DNA from: Flavobacterium sp.
Lineage (GTDB): Bacteria > Bacteroidota > Bacteroidia > Flavobacteriales > Flavobacteriaceae
Assembly: GCA_014379405.1 (NCBI GenBank)
Contig: JACMLU010000022.1
Coordinates: forward strand, 186,001-250,000
Direction of reading: 5' to 3'
Length of the DNA: 64,000 nucleotides
A program made the translations under genes and the position numbers. A model generated the notes under the pieces. That model ran no database searches, was not told the origin of the DNA, and saw only the letters and a list, made by a program, of their open reading frames with translations. Shown one piece after another: positions 8,581 to 17,988 of the stretch. The number at the start of each line of letters is the position of its first letter. The stretch's first letter is position 1.

Positions 8581-9284
8581 TGGGTAAACTATACATTGTC
8601 CCAACACCGATTGGTAATCTCGAAGATATGACTTTTCGGGCGATTCGAATACTCAAAGAAGTCGATTTGATTCTTGCCGAAGATACCCGAACTAGCGGGA
8701 AATTGTTGAAACATTTCGAGATTGGCACGCACATGCACAGCCATCACATGCACAACGAACACAAAACAGTCGAGAACTTGATTTCGCGTTTGAAAGCTGG
8801 AGAAACCATTGCCTTGATTTCCGATGCGGGAACACCGGCGATTTCCGATCCTGGGTTTTTGCTCACTCGCGCTTGTGTCGAAAACAAAATTGATGTGGAA
8901 TGTCTGCCTGGCGCAACGGCTTTTGTACCAGCCTTGGTCAACAGCGGTTTGCCAAATGACAAATTTATTTTCGAAGGATTTTTGCCTGACAAAAAAGGAA
9001 GGCAAACCCGATATTTGGCACTTGCCGAAGAAACCCGTACGATGATTTTGTATGTTTCACCACATAAATTAGTGAAAACGCTGGCTGAATTCATTACCTT
9101 TTTTGGCGAAGAACGACAAATTTGTGTTTCAAGAGAATTGTCAAAACTACACGAAGAAAATGTGCGTGGAACGGTAAGAGAAGTGTTGACGCATTTTGAA
9201 AACAAACCACCAAAAGGAGAAATTGTGGTTGTGGTTGGTGGAAAAACAACAGCTAAAGAAAATAAAAAACTAACAGAACAATAA
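8580..9284 (+). CDS. rsmI: 16S rRNA (cytidine1402-2'-O)-methyltransferase
   Basis: 234 residues of the tetrapyrrole-methylase fold. It starts GKLYIVPTPIGNLEDMTFRA and continues with LAEDTRTSGKLL, then LISDAGTPAISDPG (the SAM-binding loop), and LPGATAFVPALVNSGLP. RsmI adds the ribose methyl at C1402 in the decoding centre together with RsmH. The length is slightly shorter than the Proteobacterial form, which is normal for Bacteroidota. It is coupled to the upstream acidic-protein gene, with the HopJ-family gene 8 bases downstream. Confidence 0.95.
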   Translation: MGKLYIVPTPIGNLEDMTFRAIRILKEVDLILAEDTRTSGKLLKHFEIGTHMHSHHMHNEHKTVENLISRLKAGETIALISDAGTPAISDPGFLLTRACVENKIDVECLPGATAFVPALVNSGLPNDKFIFEGFLPDKKGRQTRYLALAEETRTMILYVSPHKLVKTLAEFITFFGEERQICVSRELSKLHEENVRGTVREVLTHFENKPPKGEIVVVVGGKTTAKENKKLTEQ

Positions 9285-9292
9285 ATTATATA

Positions 9293-9640
9293 ATGAACAT
9301 AACCTCTTTTTTAGAAAAATTAAAAGAAGCGCCAAACGCGATTACATTTCCAGAAACCATTGCCGTTATTGAGGAAAATTACAATTTCACTCCAACGTCG
9401 TTCTACAATGGAGCCCAACACAATGCTGTAGACGAAAACTCTGGTTCATGCAAGTTATTTGCTTTTGCCCAATTGCAAAACTTGTCCCAGGAAGAAACCT
9501 TGGCTTGTTTTGGGGCCTATTATTTTGAAGAAGTATTGGGAGATCCAGAAGGAACAAACCACCAAAACATCCGTAATTTTGTAAAAACAGGATGGCATGG
9601 AATTCAATTTGATGGAGAAGCTTTGACTTTGAAAGCTTAA
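9293..9640 (+). CDS. HopJ type III effector family protein
   Basis: 115 residues matching the HopJ family along its whole length: FTPTSFYNGAQHNAVDENSGSCK, an Ala/Gln-rich core, and GDPEGTNHQNIRNF. Despite the name, the family is widespread in free-living bacteria without type III secretion, so an effector role is not implied. There is no signal peptide. It follows rsmI in the same operon. Molecular function unknown. Confidence 0.85.
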   Translation: MNITSFLEKLKEAPNAITFPETIAVIEENYNFTPTSFYNGAQHNAVDENSGSCKLFAFAQLQNLSQEETLACFGAYYFEEVLGDPEGTNHQNIRNFVKTGWHGIQFDGEALTLKA

Positions 9641-9642
9641 TT

Positions 9643-9726
9643 TGTCATTGCGAGGAACGAAGCAATCGCACTAAATTGCTCAACTTGTGCTATCGTGTTA
9701 GGATTGCTTCGTTCCTCGCAATGACA
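9643..9726. repeat. dispersed palindromic repeat, 25-bp arms
   Basis: Bases 9643-9667 and 9702-9726 are perfect inverted copies of a 25-mer containing cattgcgaggaacgaagc, with a 34-base centre. This word is of the kind that recurs between genes in Flavobacterium genomes (recalled, not searched). Immediately after it, 9736-9766 holds a second repeat-like stretch (tttgcgcc ... ctttgcggtt). The element separates convergent genes and may act as a bidirectional RNA end. Confidence 0.8.
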
Positions 9727-9760
9727 CTAAAAAAACCTTTGCGCCTTAGCTTCTTTGCGG

Positions 9761-11386
9761 TTAATCCTCCACTTCCAAGTCTACAAAAGAAAAAGTATTT
9801 CCGCTAAACAATCCTTTGTCGGATAATTTCAAATCGGGAATAACGAGCAAAGCCATAAACGAAAGCGTCATAAAAGGCGCTTTCAAATTGCTTCCTAGTT
9901 CTTTCGCCATTGCATCAATTTCCTGATATAATTTTCCGGTTTCCCAACCGTTTTTGTCGCTCATAATTCCGGCAACAGGTAAGGGTAACATTTTATTTTC
10001 GGAACCATTTACGGCACAAACTCCACCAGTGTTTTTAATAATCAGATTGACGGCATTGCAAATCTCCTCGTCAGAAGTTCCTACGACCACAATATTATGA
10101 CAATCGTGAGCCACGGAACTTGCAATTGCTCCTTTTTTCAATCCAAAATTTTTGATAAAAGCAACTGCAGGTTTTGTGTTTTGATAGCGATTTACAACAG
10201 CCATTTTCAAGTTGTCATTTTCCGTGTCTGAAACAATTTTTCCATCTACGATTAAGGAGTTATGATGAATTTCATTGGTAATCAATTGCCCTTCCAAAGC
10301 TTCGATTACCCTGATTTTTGAACTTGAACCTGAAACCGCAAAATCACTGATTTTTTTAGGACTAATGTTGAAATTATTAGGGGCTTCAAACGGAACGTGT
10401 TTGACAAAAGATTCACCATTTTCGGCAACCAATTCACCATTGATAAAAGTTTGTTTTACTTTAAAATCAATTAAATCTTCGACCACGATAAAATCGGCAG
10501 CATCGTTTGTTTTCAATAATCCCACGTTCATTTTGTAATGATTCACGGGATTCACGCAAGCCGCTTGCAAGATTTTGAAAACGTCAATTCCTTTGGAGAC
10601 AGCGCGAGCACAAAGCAAATTAATGTGTCCCACAATCAAATCGTCAGGATGTTTGTCGTCTGAACAAAACATCATGTTTTTGTAGTTTTTTGGAAGTAAA
10701 TCAATCAATGCTTCGAAGTTTTTGGCGGCACTTCCTTCGCGAATAAGGACTTTCATTCCGAGAGATAATTTCTCTTCGGCTTCTTCAAAAGTGAAGCATT
10801 CGTGGTCGGTAGAAATTCCTGCCGAAATGTATTTTCGGACTGCTTCGCCTCTTAATCCCGGTGCGTGACCATCAACGGGTTTGTTGAAATGTTTTGCCCA
10901 TTCAATTTTCTTCAAAACTTCTAGATCGTCGAATAAAACGCCGGGATAATTCATCATTTCTGCCAAATAATAAATGTCGGGAGAGGCCATTAATTCCGCA
11001 ATTCCCTCCGAATCGATAACAGCTCCTGCACTTTCGAAAGTGGTGGCAGGAACGCAAGAAGGAGCGCCAAAATGAAATTTCAACGGCACTTTTTTACCAT
11101 TTTCAATCATATAATAAACGCCGGCAGTACCCAGGACATTGGCAATTTCGTGTGGATCGGAAATCGTGGCAACTGTTCCGTGAAGCACGGCAATTTTTGC
11201 AAATTCGGAAGGAACGAGCATCGAACTTTCAATATGAATGTGGGAATCGATAAATCCGGGCAGAATGTAATGTTGCACATCGTGATTTTTCTCGACTATC
11301 GAAATGATTTTTCCGTTTTCGACAATGATTTCGCCAGCATAAATGCGTTTGTTTTGGATGTCAACAATTTGTCCTTGAATTTGCAT
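9761..11386 (-). CDS. ade: adenine deaminase
   Basis: Converts adenine to hypoxanthine and ammonia in purine salvage. It is a 541-residue amidohydrolase-fold enzyme. Metal ligands are in [13 protein letters not shown] (about 45-56), followed by [16 protein letters not shown] sequence, [15 protein letters not shown] and the [10 protein letters not shown] motif. The C-terminal ade domain carries [14 protein letters not shown] and [13 protein letters not shown]. Length matches the family. It converges with the HopJ gene and is divergent from recJ. Confidence 0.93.
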   Translation of the reverse strand: MQIQGQIVDIQNKRIYAGEIIVENGKIISIVEKNHDVQHYILPGFIDSHIHIESSMLVPSEFAKIAVLHGTVATISDPHEIANVLGTAGVYYMIENGKKVPLKFHFGAPSCVPATTFESAGAVIDSEGIAELMASPDIYYLAEMMNYPGVLFDDLEVLKKIEWAKHFNKPVDGHAPGLRGEAVRKYISAGISTDHECFTFEEAEEKLSLGMKVLIREGSAAKNFEALIDLLPKNYKNMMFCSDDKHPDDLIVGHINLLCARAVSKGIDVFKILQAACVNPVNHYKMNVGLLKTNDAADFIVVEDLIDFKVKQTFINGELVAENGESFVKHVPFEAPNNFNISPKKISDFAVSGSSSKIRVIEALEGQLITNEIHHNSLIVDGKIVSDTENDNLKMAVVNRYQNTKPAVAFIKNFGLKKGAIASSVAHDCHNIVVVGTSDEEICNAVNLIIKNTGGVCAVNGSENKMLPLPVAGIMSDKNGWETGKLYQEIDAMAKELGSNLKAPFMTLSFMALLVIPDLKLSDKGLFSGNTFSFVDLEVED

Positions 11387-11449
11387 TTTGGTTGTTTTAA
11401 AAAGATGTAATCAAAAGTACTATCATTTTGCTTTAGCGTCTAATTTTTT

Positions 11450-11503
11450 ACCGCAGATTCGCAGATTTTTTTTAAGGGTTTATAAAATCTGTGAATCAGT
11501 GGT
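11450..11503. repeat. imperfect palindromic repeat between ade and recJ
   Basis: The left arm (11450-11469) and the reverse complement of the right arm (11484-11503) agree at 17 of 20 positions. The left arm itself contains the word gcagatt twice. It lies in the 179-bp divergent intergenic region upstream of recJ. It looks like one of the intergenic repeat families of Flavobacteria. Confidence 0.6.
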
Positions 11504-11565
11504 ATTAATTTATGTTTTTTCAACTGTTTTAAACTAAATTTGGTTTTCAATTTAAAACAATCAAT

Positions 11566-13254
11566 ATGCGTTGGACCATTAAAGCAAAACCTTCGGAAGA
11601 AAAAGTAAAAAATCTTGCAAAGGCTTTGAACGTGGAGGAATTTGTGGCAACACTTTTGGTACAACGCGACATCGAAACTTTCGAACAAGCCAGACAATTT
11701 TTTCGTCCTACTTTAGAGGATTTGCACAATCCTTATCTGATGAAAGATATGGATAAAGCAGTCGAACGCATTGAATTGGCAATCGAAAAAGGTGAAAACA
11801 TTCTCGTTTTTGGTGATTATGATGTCGATGGAACGACAGCGGTTTCTTTGGTTTCATCGTATTTGAAAACCTATTATCCAAATGTTGCTACTTATATTCC
11901 AGACCGTTATGACGAAGGTTATGGGATTTCTTTCAAAGGAATTGATTTTGCCGACGACAATGGTTTTTCGCTAATTATTGCTTTGGATTGTGGAATAAAA
12001 TCCATCGATCACGTGGGGTATGCCAAAGAACGAAACATTGATTTCATCATTTGTGACCACCACCGACCAGGCGAATTTTTACCAGAAGCAGTTGCGGTTT
12101 TGGATCCAAAACGAGACGATTGTACTTATCCATACGACGAATTGTGTGGTTGCGGAATTGGTTTTAAACTGATTCAAGCATTGGGCGAAAATCGAAATCA
12201 AACCATCGAAGATTTGACTTCTTATCTGGATTTGGTTGCCACGGCAATTGCTGCCGACATTGTTCCGATGACGGGTGAAAACAGGATTTTGGCTTATTTT
12301 GGTTTGCAAGTGATCAACTCCGATCCGAGACCTGGATTTAAAGCTTTGACGCATCAGATAAAAAAGAAAATGCTGGATATTACTGATGTGGTTTTTATTA
12401 TTGCACCCCGGATTAATGCTGCAGGACGTATCAAGCACGGCAATCACGCTGTGGAATTGCTGACGGAATTTGACTTTGAACAAGCCCAACAATTTGCCTC
12501 GGAAATTGAGGCTTATAATTCGGAAAGGAAAGATTTAGACAAACAAATTACCAAAGAAGCACTTAGTCAGATTATAGAAAATAATGAAGAAAAACGCTTT
12601 ACATCGGTCGTTTTTCAAGAAGATTGGCACAAAGGCGTGATTGGAATCGTAGCTTCGCGATTGATAGAAACCTATTATCGTCCGACCTTGGTTTTTACGA
12701 AAAGTGGTGATAAATATGCTGCTTCGGCACGTTCGGTAAAAGGTTTTGATGTCTATAATGCCTTGGAAGCTTGTTCGGAACATTTGGAACAATTTGGAGG
12801 GCATATGTATGCTGCGGGAATGACTTTGTTGGAAGAAAATTATTTGGCTTTCAAAAATGCTTTCGAAAAAGAAGTCGAAAGAACAATTCATCCCGATATG
12901 TTGATTCCAGAAATTTCAATAGACGCTGAAATTAATTTATCGGATATCACTCCAAAACTGACTCGTATTTTGAAACAATTTGAGCCTTTTGGACCTCAAA
13001 ATATGACACCCGTTTTCTTGACGAAAAACGTGAAAGATACCGGTTATTGCCAAAAATTGGGAGCCGATGAAGAACATTTGAAACTTTTTGTACGCCAAAA
13101 TGCTTCCGAAGGAATGGCGGCCATTGGTTTTGGATTGGGTAATAAAATGGAATTGACAACAAATAAAAAGCCGTTTGAAGCGGTGTATTGCGTAGATGAG
13201 AATGAATGGAATGGTAAAACTTCCGTTCAACTGCGATTGAAAGATATTAAGTAA
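11566..13254 (+). CDS. recJ: single-stranded-DNA-specific exonuclease RecJ
   Basis: 5'-3' ssDNA exonuclease acting in RecF recombination, base excision and mismatch repair. The 562 residues include the DHH phosphoesterase motifs: FGDYDVDGTTAVSL at about 82-95 (motif I), ALDCG at about 140 and CDHHRPGE at about 162-169 (DHH). The DHHA1 domain carries GVIGIVASRL and ARSVKGFDVYNAL, then QFGGHMYAAGMTL. Length is normal. The MFS gene starts 5 bases downstream, so the two are probably co-transcribed. Confidence 0.95.
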   Translation: MRWTIKAKPSEEKVKNLAKALNVEEFVATLLVQRDIETFEQARQFFRPTLEDLHNPYLMKDMDKAVERIELAIEKGENILVFGDYDVDGTTAVSLVSSYLKTYYPNVATYIPDRYDEGYGISFKGIDFADDNGFSLIIALDCGIKSIDHVGYAKERNIDFIICDHHRPGEFLPEAVAVLDPKRDDCTYPYDELCGCGIGFKLIQALGENRNQTIEDLTSYLDLVATAIAADIVPMTGENRILAYFGLQVINSDPRPGFKALTHQIKKKMLDITDVVFIIAPRINAAGRIKHGNHAVELLTEFDFEQAQQFASEIEAYNSERKDLDKQITKEALSQIIENNEEKRFTSVVFQEDWHKGVIGIVASRLIETYYRPTLVFTKSGDKYAASARSVKGFDVYNALEACSEHLEQFGGHMYAAGMTLLEENYLAFKNAFEKEVERTIHPDMLIPEISIDAEINLSDITPKLTRILKQFEPFGPQNMTPVFLTKNVKDTGYCQKLGADEEHLKLFVRQNASEGMAAIGFGLGNKMELTTNKKPFEAVYCVDENEWNGKTSVQLRLKDIK

Positions 13255-13259
13255 AAATT

Positions 13260-14534
13260 ATGGGAGTTAAAGTTAGAGATGCATACGCAGCCTTGCGTTA
13301 TAGAGAATTCAATATTTTTTTGTTGCTGCGATTTGCCATGGTTTTTGCCTGGTCGATGCAATTTATCATCATCGAATGGGAAGTGTATAGTTTGACCAAA
13401 AGTGCTCTTTCGTTAGGAATGATTGGGTTAATGGAAGTAATTCCAGCTATCGGGATGGCTTTGTTCGCGGGACATATTGTCGATCAAAAGGAAAAAAAAG
13501 GAATGCTGGTCAAATGTATTTTTGGATTCTCCATCATCAGTTTTGGGTTGTTTTTACTGACTTGGCCTAGAGTAGTTGGTGATTGGTCTACCGAAACTAT
13601 TTTGTATTCTATTTATTTCATGGTGTTTTTAGGCGGATTAGTTCGTGCGTTTTTGGGACCAACCATTTTCTCGTTGATGTCTTTAATTGTTCCTAAAAAT
13701 GCGTATCCAAATGCAGCTACTTGGAGTAGTTCTGTTTGGCAAATTGGTTCCGTAGTTGGGCCTGCTGTGGCTGGATTTTCTATTACTTGGATAGGTGTAC
13801 ATTGGTCGATGTGTTCCATTTTTGCTTGTTCGGTTTTCGCCTTGTTGATTTTGACCCAAATTTCCAAGAAGCCTATTTTGAATCCAAAAATTGGAGAACC
13901 CGTGATGGAAAGTTTAAAAGAAGGCGTAAAATTTGTTTATACCAATAAAGCCATTTTGGGAGCTTTAACGTTGGATATGGTGGCGGTTCTTTTTGGTGGA
14001 GCGGTGGCACTTTTGCCCATTTTTGCCCAGGATATTTTAAAAGTGGGTCCCGAAGGTTTTGGAATTTTAAGAGCTGCCCCGGCGGTTGGTGCGTTGTTGA
14101 CAATGTTTGTATCGGCTCATTTGCCTTTTTATAAAAATGCGGGAATCAAATTGTTGGCTGCTATTTTTGGCTTTGGCGTATGCATCATTGTTTTTGGGTT
14201 GTCCACTTGGTTTTGGTTATCGGTTTTTGCCTTGTTTATGAGCGGTGTTACCGATGGAATTTCGGTGGTGATTCGTCAAACGATTTTGCAACTCAAAACA
14301 CCCGATTCGATGCGAGGTCGAGTGGCGGCTGTGAATTCGATTTTTGTGGGTTCGTCTAACGAATTGGGTGCTTTCGAAAGCGGACTGACGGCTAAATTAA
14401 TGGGAACAGTTACTGCGGTTGTTTTTGGCGGAAGCATGACGCTTTTAATCGTGGTTTTCACGGGAATCAAATTGCCGGGATTTAGAAAGCTGGATTTGCA
14501 AAAAGACTTGGAAGAACATGAAAATCATAACTAG
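13260..14534 (+). CDS. major facilitator superfamily exporter (MFS_3 type)
   Basis: 424 residues with about 11-12 hydrophobic helices and the inter-helix motif GHIVDQKEKK after helix 2. The overall layout resembles the EntS/DitE-like drug or siderophore exporters (FLLLRFAMVFAWSMQFIIIE at the start, SSVWQIGSVVGPAVAGF in the middle). Substrate cannot be read from the sequence. It follows recJ by 5 bases and converges with the AraC-type regulator, which may or may not control it. Confidence 0.85.
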   Translation: MGVKVRDAYAALRYREFNIFLLLRFAMVFAWSMQFIIIEWEVYSLTKSALSLGMIGLMEVIPAIGMALFAGHIVDQKEKKGMLVKCIFGFSIISFGLFLLTWPRVVGDWSTETILYSIYFMVFLGGLVRAFLGPTIFSLMSLIVPKNAYPNAATWSSSVWQIGSVVGPAVAGFSITWIGVHWSMCSIFACSVFALLILTQISKKPILNPKIGEPVMESLKEGVKFVYTNKAILGALTLDMVAVLFGGAVALLPIFAQDILKVGPEGFGILRAAPAVGALLTMFVSAHLPFYKNAGIKLLAAIFGFGVCIIVFGLSTWFWLSVFALFMSGVTDGISVVIRQTILQLKTPDSMRGRVAAVNSIFVGSSNELGAFESGLTAKLMGTVTAVVFGGSMTLLIVVFTGIKLPGFRKLDLQKDLEEHENHN

Positions 14535-14545
14535 TTTGATGATTT

Positions 14546-15442
14546 TTATTCTATTGGAATATAAAAATCTACAATGGCTATTTTCTCGGGATGTTCATTA
14601 AAGTTGTTTTGGTATATTTCAAACGGATTTCGGTCTGCTTTTTTATATCCATTTTCATTCATCCAAATAAAAAGACCCGTCCAGGATTTTTCAAATTCGT
14701 GGATTCCAATTTCAAAATGTCCCACAATAAACTTCCCTTTTTCTATAGATGTCAATCCAATTTCGCCAGTTACTTCGGTTTTTTCGTTTAAAATCAGGCA
14801 AGCACTCATTCTAACTTTATCGGGATCGGTGATTTTAAAACTGTCGTGATAAATGGTTGCCATTTTCGAATCTTCCTTCAAAAGTCCTTTTGGAATTGCC
14901 CACTTCATTAGTTTGACATAAGCATTTCCCAATCCTTCGTGTCCAATTTGTGTGACAAAAGCCAAATCCATTTTTGGCATTTCCTTGATTTCAATTTTTG
15001 CATTCATTTTAATCCAATTGATGAGGTTAATACTATTGCAAATGTATTCTTCAAACACGCCTTTTTCTTGTCCATTCTTGCTTTCGATTTGACTAATCTT
15101 GCTGTATTTTGGCTTTGATTTTCTAAATTCGGAAGGACTGATTCCATAAAATTTCTTGAATGTTCTGGTGAAGGAAGAGTTGCTATTGAATCCGTATTGA
15201 AGAGAGAGTTCGGTAATACTTACGCTCTTTTGATGCAAAAGTATGGAGGCTGTTTTTTCAATTCTTTTGCGGGTGATGTACGAATTTAAAGTTTCATTGG
15301 TTATCGCCTTAAAAATGCGATGCAAATGAAAGGGAGAATAATACCCAACTTTGGCAACTATTTCCAATGATAATTCCGAGTTCAGATTTTCATCAATGAA
15401 TACTAAAATGGTATTTATTCGTTTGATGTAGTCTTCGTTCAT
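14546..15442 (-). CDS. AraC-family regulator with GyrI-like effector domain
   Basis: 298 residues. The N-terminal AraC DNA-binding domain (about 5-105) holds two helix-turn-helices: LSLEIVAKVGYYSPFHLHRIFK, then SITELSLQYGFNSNSSFTRTFKKFYGISPSEFRK. The C-terminal half (about 145-298) is a GyrI/SbmC-like small-molecule-binding domain (IEIKEMPKMDLAFVTQIGHEG, then FEIYQNNFNEHPEKIAIVDFYIPI). Regulators of this layout (Rob/BmrR-like) often respond to drugs or hydrophobic compounds. Target unknown. Confidence 0.9.
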   Translation of the reverse strand: MNEDYIKRINTILVFIDENLNSELSLEIVAKVGYYSPFHLHRIFKAITNETLNSYITRKRIEKTASILLHQKSVSITELSLQYGFNSNSSFTRTFKKFYGISPSEFRKSKPKYSKISQIESKNGQEKGVFEEYICNSINLINWIKMNAKIEIKEMPKMDLAFVTQIGHEGLGNAYVKLMKWAIPKGLLKEDSKMATIYHDSFKITDPDKVRMSACLILNEKTEVTGEIGLTSIEKGKFIVGHFEIGIHEFEKSWTGLFIWMNENGYKKADRNPFEIYQNNFNEHPEKIAIVDFYIPIE

Positions 15443-15526
15443 TTTTTTGGGTTCTAACTTTTGTTTTTGAAAGAGAAAAACTATTTAAACTATGCTTAAA
15501 TGAACTTATATGCCTTATATGGTTAA

Positions 15527-16288
15527 TTATTTTGATTCAAACTTCTTCACTTCAAATTTCTCTCCATCAAAAACGCCATAGGTAAAATAACTAATCCAGT
15601 CACCTAGATTCACATATTCAGAGTTTTCGCCAACAGGAACTATCATCGGTAAATGGCGGTGACCAAAAACAAGGTAATTGTAATGTTTGGTTTCTAGTTT
15701 TCTTTTGGAATACAAAATCAGCCATTCGTTTTCTTCGCCAAGGAATTTGACGTCTTCATCTCCTGAAATCAGTTTATTTTTTACCGAAAGGTATTGTGCC
15801 AGTTTCATTCCAATATCAGGATGAAGCCAACGATACAGCCATTTCGAGAAAGGATTCGTGAACACTTTCTTCATTCGTTTGTATCCTTTATCGCCAGGTC
15901 CTTTTCCATCACCGTGACCAATAAGAAAGGTTTTGTTGTTGAAAGTATATTCCTGATTGTCGTGATACACGGGGATGTTTAGCTCTTTTTCGAGATAATC
16001 GTTCATCCATAAATCGTGGTTGCCCACAAAGAAATAAATAGGGATTCCACTATCACGAATTTCTGCCAATTTGCCCAAAACCCGCACAAAACCTTTGGGA
16101 ACAACGGTTTTGTATTCGAACCAAAAATCGAATAAATCGCCCAACAGGAAAATAGCTTCCGCATCTTTTTTGACTTCGTCTAGCCAAGCGACGAATTTTT
16201 TTTCTCTGGGAAAACTCAATTCAGGGGTTGGTGCACCAAAATGTTGATCGGAGGCGAAATATATTTTTTTGTTGGGTGTGATTTGCAT
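15527..16288 (-). CDS. lpxH: UDP-2,3-diacylglucosamine diphosphatase (LpxH-type metallophosphoesterase)
   Basis: Hydrolyses UDP-2,3-diacyl-GlcN to lipid X in lipid A synthesis. Metal-site motifs appear in order: FASDQHFG, LLGDLFDFWFEY, FVGNHD, GHGDGKGPGD and FGHRHLP. The frame is open to 16327, but M14 at 16288 (MQITPNKKIYFASDQHFG) gives the normal family length of about 250, and the preceding bases belong to the upstream repeat region. Related Calcineurin-type hydrolases share these motifs. LpxH is the best call for this length in Bacteroidota. Confidence 0.85.
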   Translation of the reverse strand: MQITPNKKIYFASDQHFGAPTPELSFPREKKFVAWLDEVKKDAEAIFLLGDLFDFWFEYKTVVPKGFVRVLGKLAEIRDSGIPIYFFVGNHDLWMNDYLEKELNIPVYHDNQEYTFNNKTFLIGHGDGKGPGDKGYKRMKKVFTNPFSKWLYRWLHPDIGMKLAQYLSVKNKLISGDEDVKFLGEENEWLILYSKRKLETKHYNYLVFGHRHLPMIVPVGENSEYVNLGDWISYFTYGVFDGEKFEVKKFESK

Positions 16289-16315
16289 AAGGCTAAAATA
16301 GGGATTTTTTGTAGA

Positions 16316-16445
16316 CACGAATTTCACAAATTTACACGAAAAATTATTTTTATTAATTTCACAGATTCTTAAAATTAGATTAGAATGAATTTGCTTATTG
16401 AGCTTGTTACATTAATTTAATTCGTGAAAATTAGTGTAATTCGTG
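16316..16445. repeat. imperfect palindromic repeat between queD and lpxH
   Basis: Bases 16316-16340 and the reverse complement of 16421-16445 agree at 22 of 25 positions and contain the alternating words cacgaa/ttcgtg. The 80-base centre is AT-rich with no gene. The element occupies most of the queD-lpxH gap and is one of several unrelated palindromic repeats at gene ends in this window. Confidence 0.75.
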
Positions 16446-16455
16446 TGAAAATTTA

Positions 16456-16908
16456 TTACAAATTGTCACTAGCAAACCATTCGGCGAAGGAAGATTCGGT
16501 TTCTTGCAGTTTCAAGGAAAATAGTTTGATGTTTTCAGGTAATCTGCCGATAATTCTTTTCGAAAAATCTACAACCATATTTTCGCTTGTAGGCTGATAA
16601 TCAACTAATATAACGTGATGACCACGAGATTTTAATTCTTTGGCCAATTCGATATGTGGTGTAGTTCCGTTGAAAACCGAGGCGTGGTCAAATTGATCCA
16701 CGATTTCTTCTTTCACGATTTTTTTCAAATCAGTAAAATCAATAACCATCCCGAATTTTGCATTGTTGCGGTCTGTTATGGGAGTTCCAATTACGGTAAC
16801 CGACAATTTATAACTGTGTCCATGCACGTTTTTGCATTTGCCGTCATATCCGTAAAGTGCGTGACCGGTTTCGAAACCAAACTGCTTTGTAATCCTGATT
16901 TTGCTCAT
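16456..16908 (-). CDS. queD: 6-carboxy-5,6,7,8-tetrahydropterin synthase (QueD)
   Basis: Makes 6-carboxytetrahydropterin from dihydroneopterin triphosphate for queuosine/7-deazaguanine synthesis. Zinc histidines are in FETGHALYGYDG and NVHGHSYKL, and the catalytic region is FDHASVFN. The start MSKIRITKQFGFETGHA at 16908 is chosen. A longer reading to 16983 would run through the end of the small upstream gene, so it is unlikely. Length is about 150 residues, slightly above E. coli QueD. Confidence 0.9.
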   Translation of the reverse strand: MSKIRITKQFGFETGHALYGYDGKCKNVHGHSYKLSVTVIGTPITDRNNAKFGMVIDFTDLKKIVKEEIVDQFDHASVFNGTTPHIELAKELKSRGHHVILVDYQPTSENMVVDFSKRIIGRLPENIKLFSLKLQETESSFAEWFASDNL

Positions 16909-16940
16909 TATATTTTTATTTGAGTGCAAATTTAGTGAAT

Positions 16941-17117
16941 CTACTCCTTTCTGTCTGCTTTTTTCGCCCGATAATACATCCAATAAGCAACGCCAACCAA
17001 TAAAACAAAAGGGAGAAACGAACCTATAACGACTCCAATTTGATAACTGCTATCTGGTGCATCTTTTATTTTTTCTGCAACATTAACTTGTAGCAAAGGA
17101 AAGAGGAGGGATGTCAT
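16941..17117 (-). CDS. 58-residue single-pass membrane protein
   Basis: A short frame reading MTSLLFPLLQVNVAEK at the N-terminus, a membrane helix GVVIGSFLPFVLLVGVAYWMYY at about 28-49, and a positively charged end RAKKADRKE. It starts 3 bases after the enoyl-CoA hydratase stop and ends 32 bases before queD, on the same strand, so it looks like a genuine operon member. Positive residues after the helix predict a periplasmic N-terminus. Function unknown. Confidence 0.65.
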   Translation of the reverse strand: MTSLLFPLLQVNVAEKIKDAPDSSYQIGVVIGSFLPFVLLVGVAYWMYYRAKKADRKE

Positions 17118-17120
17118 TGT

Positions 17121-17885
17121 TTATTTTTTAAATTGATTCAGTGCTTTTTTAGAGAAATCCGAAAGCACTAATTTTCCCGAAATTTCGGCTCTTTCATAAA
17201 GTAAAGTGTCCCAATTTTCAGTTTTTTCCCAAAGCACTTTTTTCATTTCCATTAAGGCTTCTGGATTATAACTGGCTAGTTTATTGGCGAAAGCTGTAAT
17301 TTCTGTATCCAATTCGGTTGTGGTTTCATACACTTTGGCATATAATCCTTTTTGGTTTGCCCAAGCTGCGGTTTTCCATTCGGTGTCCAAAGTCATTTCG
17401 GCCATAGCACTTTGTCCAATTTTTCGGCTAACGGCTGGTTCTATTACGAATGGCCCAATTCCGATGGCTAATTCCGATAATTTTATGGTGCTTTCTGTGG
17501 TTGCCAAGGCATAATCGCAAGCGGCAGCAATTCCCACTCCGCCACCTACGGCTTTTCCGTGAATTCTTCCCACAATTATTTTCGAACAATTGCGCATCGC
17601 ATTCATAACATTGGCAAAACCGGAAAAGAATTTTGTAGCTTCTTGCTGGTTGGAAACCGCCAAAAGTTCATCAAAAGAGGCTCCTGCACAAAAGGCTCCC
17701 GAACCACTGCTTTTTAAAATAATTACCGAAACTACAGCATTGTTGCTTAGTGCTTTGAGTTCATTAGTCAATCGGTTTAGCAAATCACTCGGAAAAGAAT
17801 TGCTCGCAGGATGCCCAAATTCTAGGGTTGCGATTTTGTTTTCGATTGTAGTGATTAGTACCCCGTTTGGGTTTTGTTTTTCCAT
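17121..17885 (-). CDS. enoyl-CoA hydratase/isomerase family protein
   Basis: 254 residues of the crotonase fold. CoA/oxyanion-hole motifs are GAFCAGASFDELL at about 61-73 and IHGKAVGGGVGIAAACDYALA at about 105-125. In canonical hydratases two Glu residues act in catalysis. Here the first region reads AVGGGVGIAAACDYALATTEST, and I could not place both with confidence, so the exact reaction is open. It heads a three-gene minus-strand run with the 58-aa protein and queD. Confidence 0.88.
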   Translation of the reverse strand: MEKQNPNGVLITTIENKIATLEFGHPASNSFPSDLLNRLTNELKALSNNAVVSVIILKSSGSGAFCAGASFDELLAVSNQQEATKFFSGFANVMNAMRNCSKIIVGRIHGKAVGGGVGIAAACDYALATTESTIKLSELAIGIGPFVIEPAVSRKIGQSAMAEMTLDTEWKTAAWANQKGLYAKVYETTTELDTEITAFANKLASYNPEALMEMKKVLWEKTENWDTLLYERAEISGKLVLSDFSKKALNQFKK

Positions 17886-17950
17886 TGCACGAATTTTTAT
17901 GTAAAGTTAAAAATATTAAGGGATGCTGGATATTTTTTTTAGAAATTTGC

Positions 17951-17978
17951 TTTGTGCTATAATTATATGTTATATTTG
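17951..17978 (+). promoter_or_regulatory. promoter of tRNA-Ala
   Basis: TTTG (17951-17954) and TATATTTG (17971-17978) match the Bacteroidota promoter with a 16-base spacer. The tRNA begins 11 bases later. Confidence 0.6.
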
Positions 17979-17988
17979 CGCCACAATT

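Noticed and set aside
9293..9640. type III secretion effector
   Set aside because: The HopJ name is historical; no secretion genes are present, and the family is common in non-pathogens.
16909..16983. longer N-terminus of QueD
   Set aside because: It would overlap the end of the 58-residue gene and has no family similarity.
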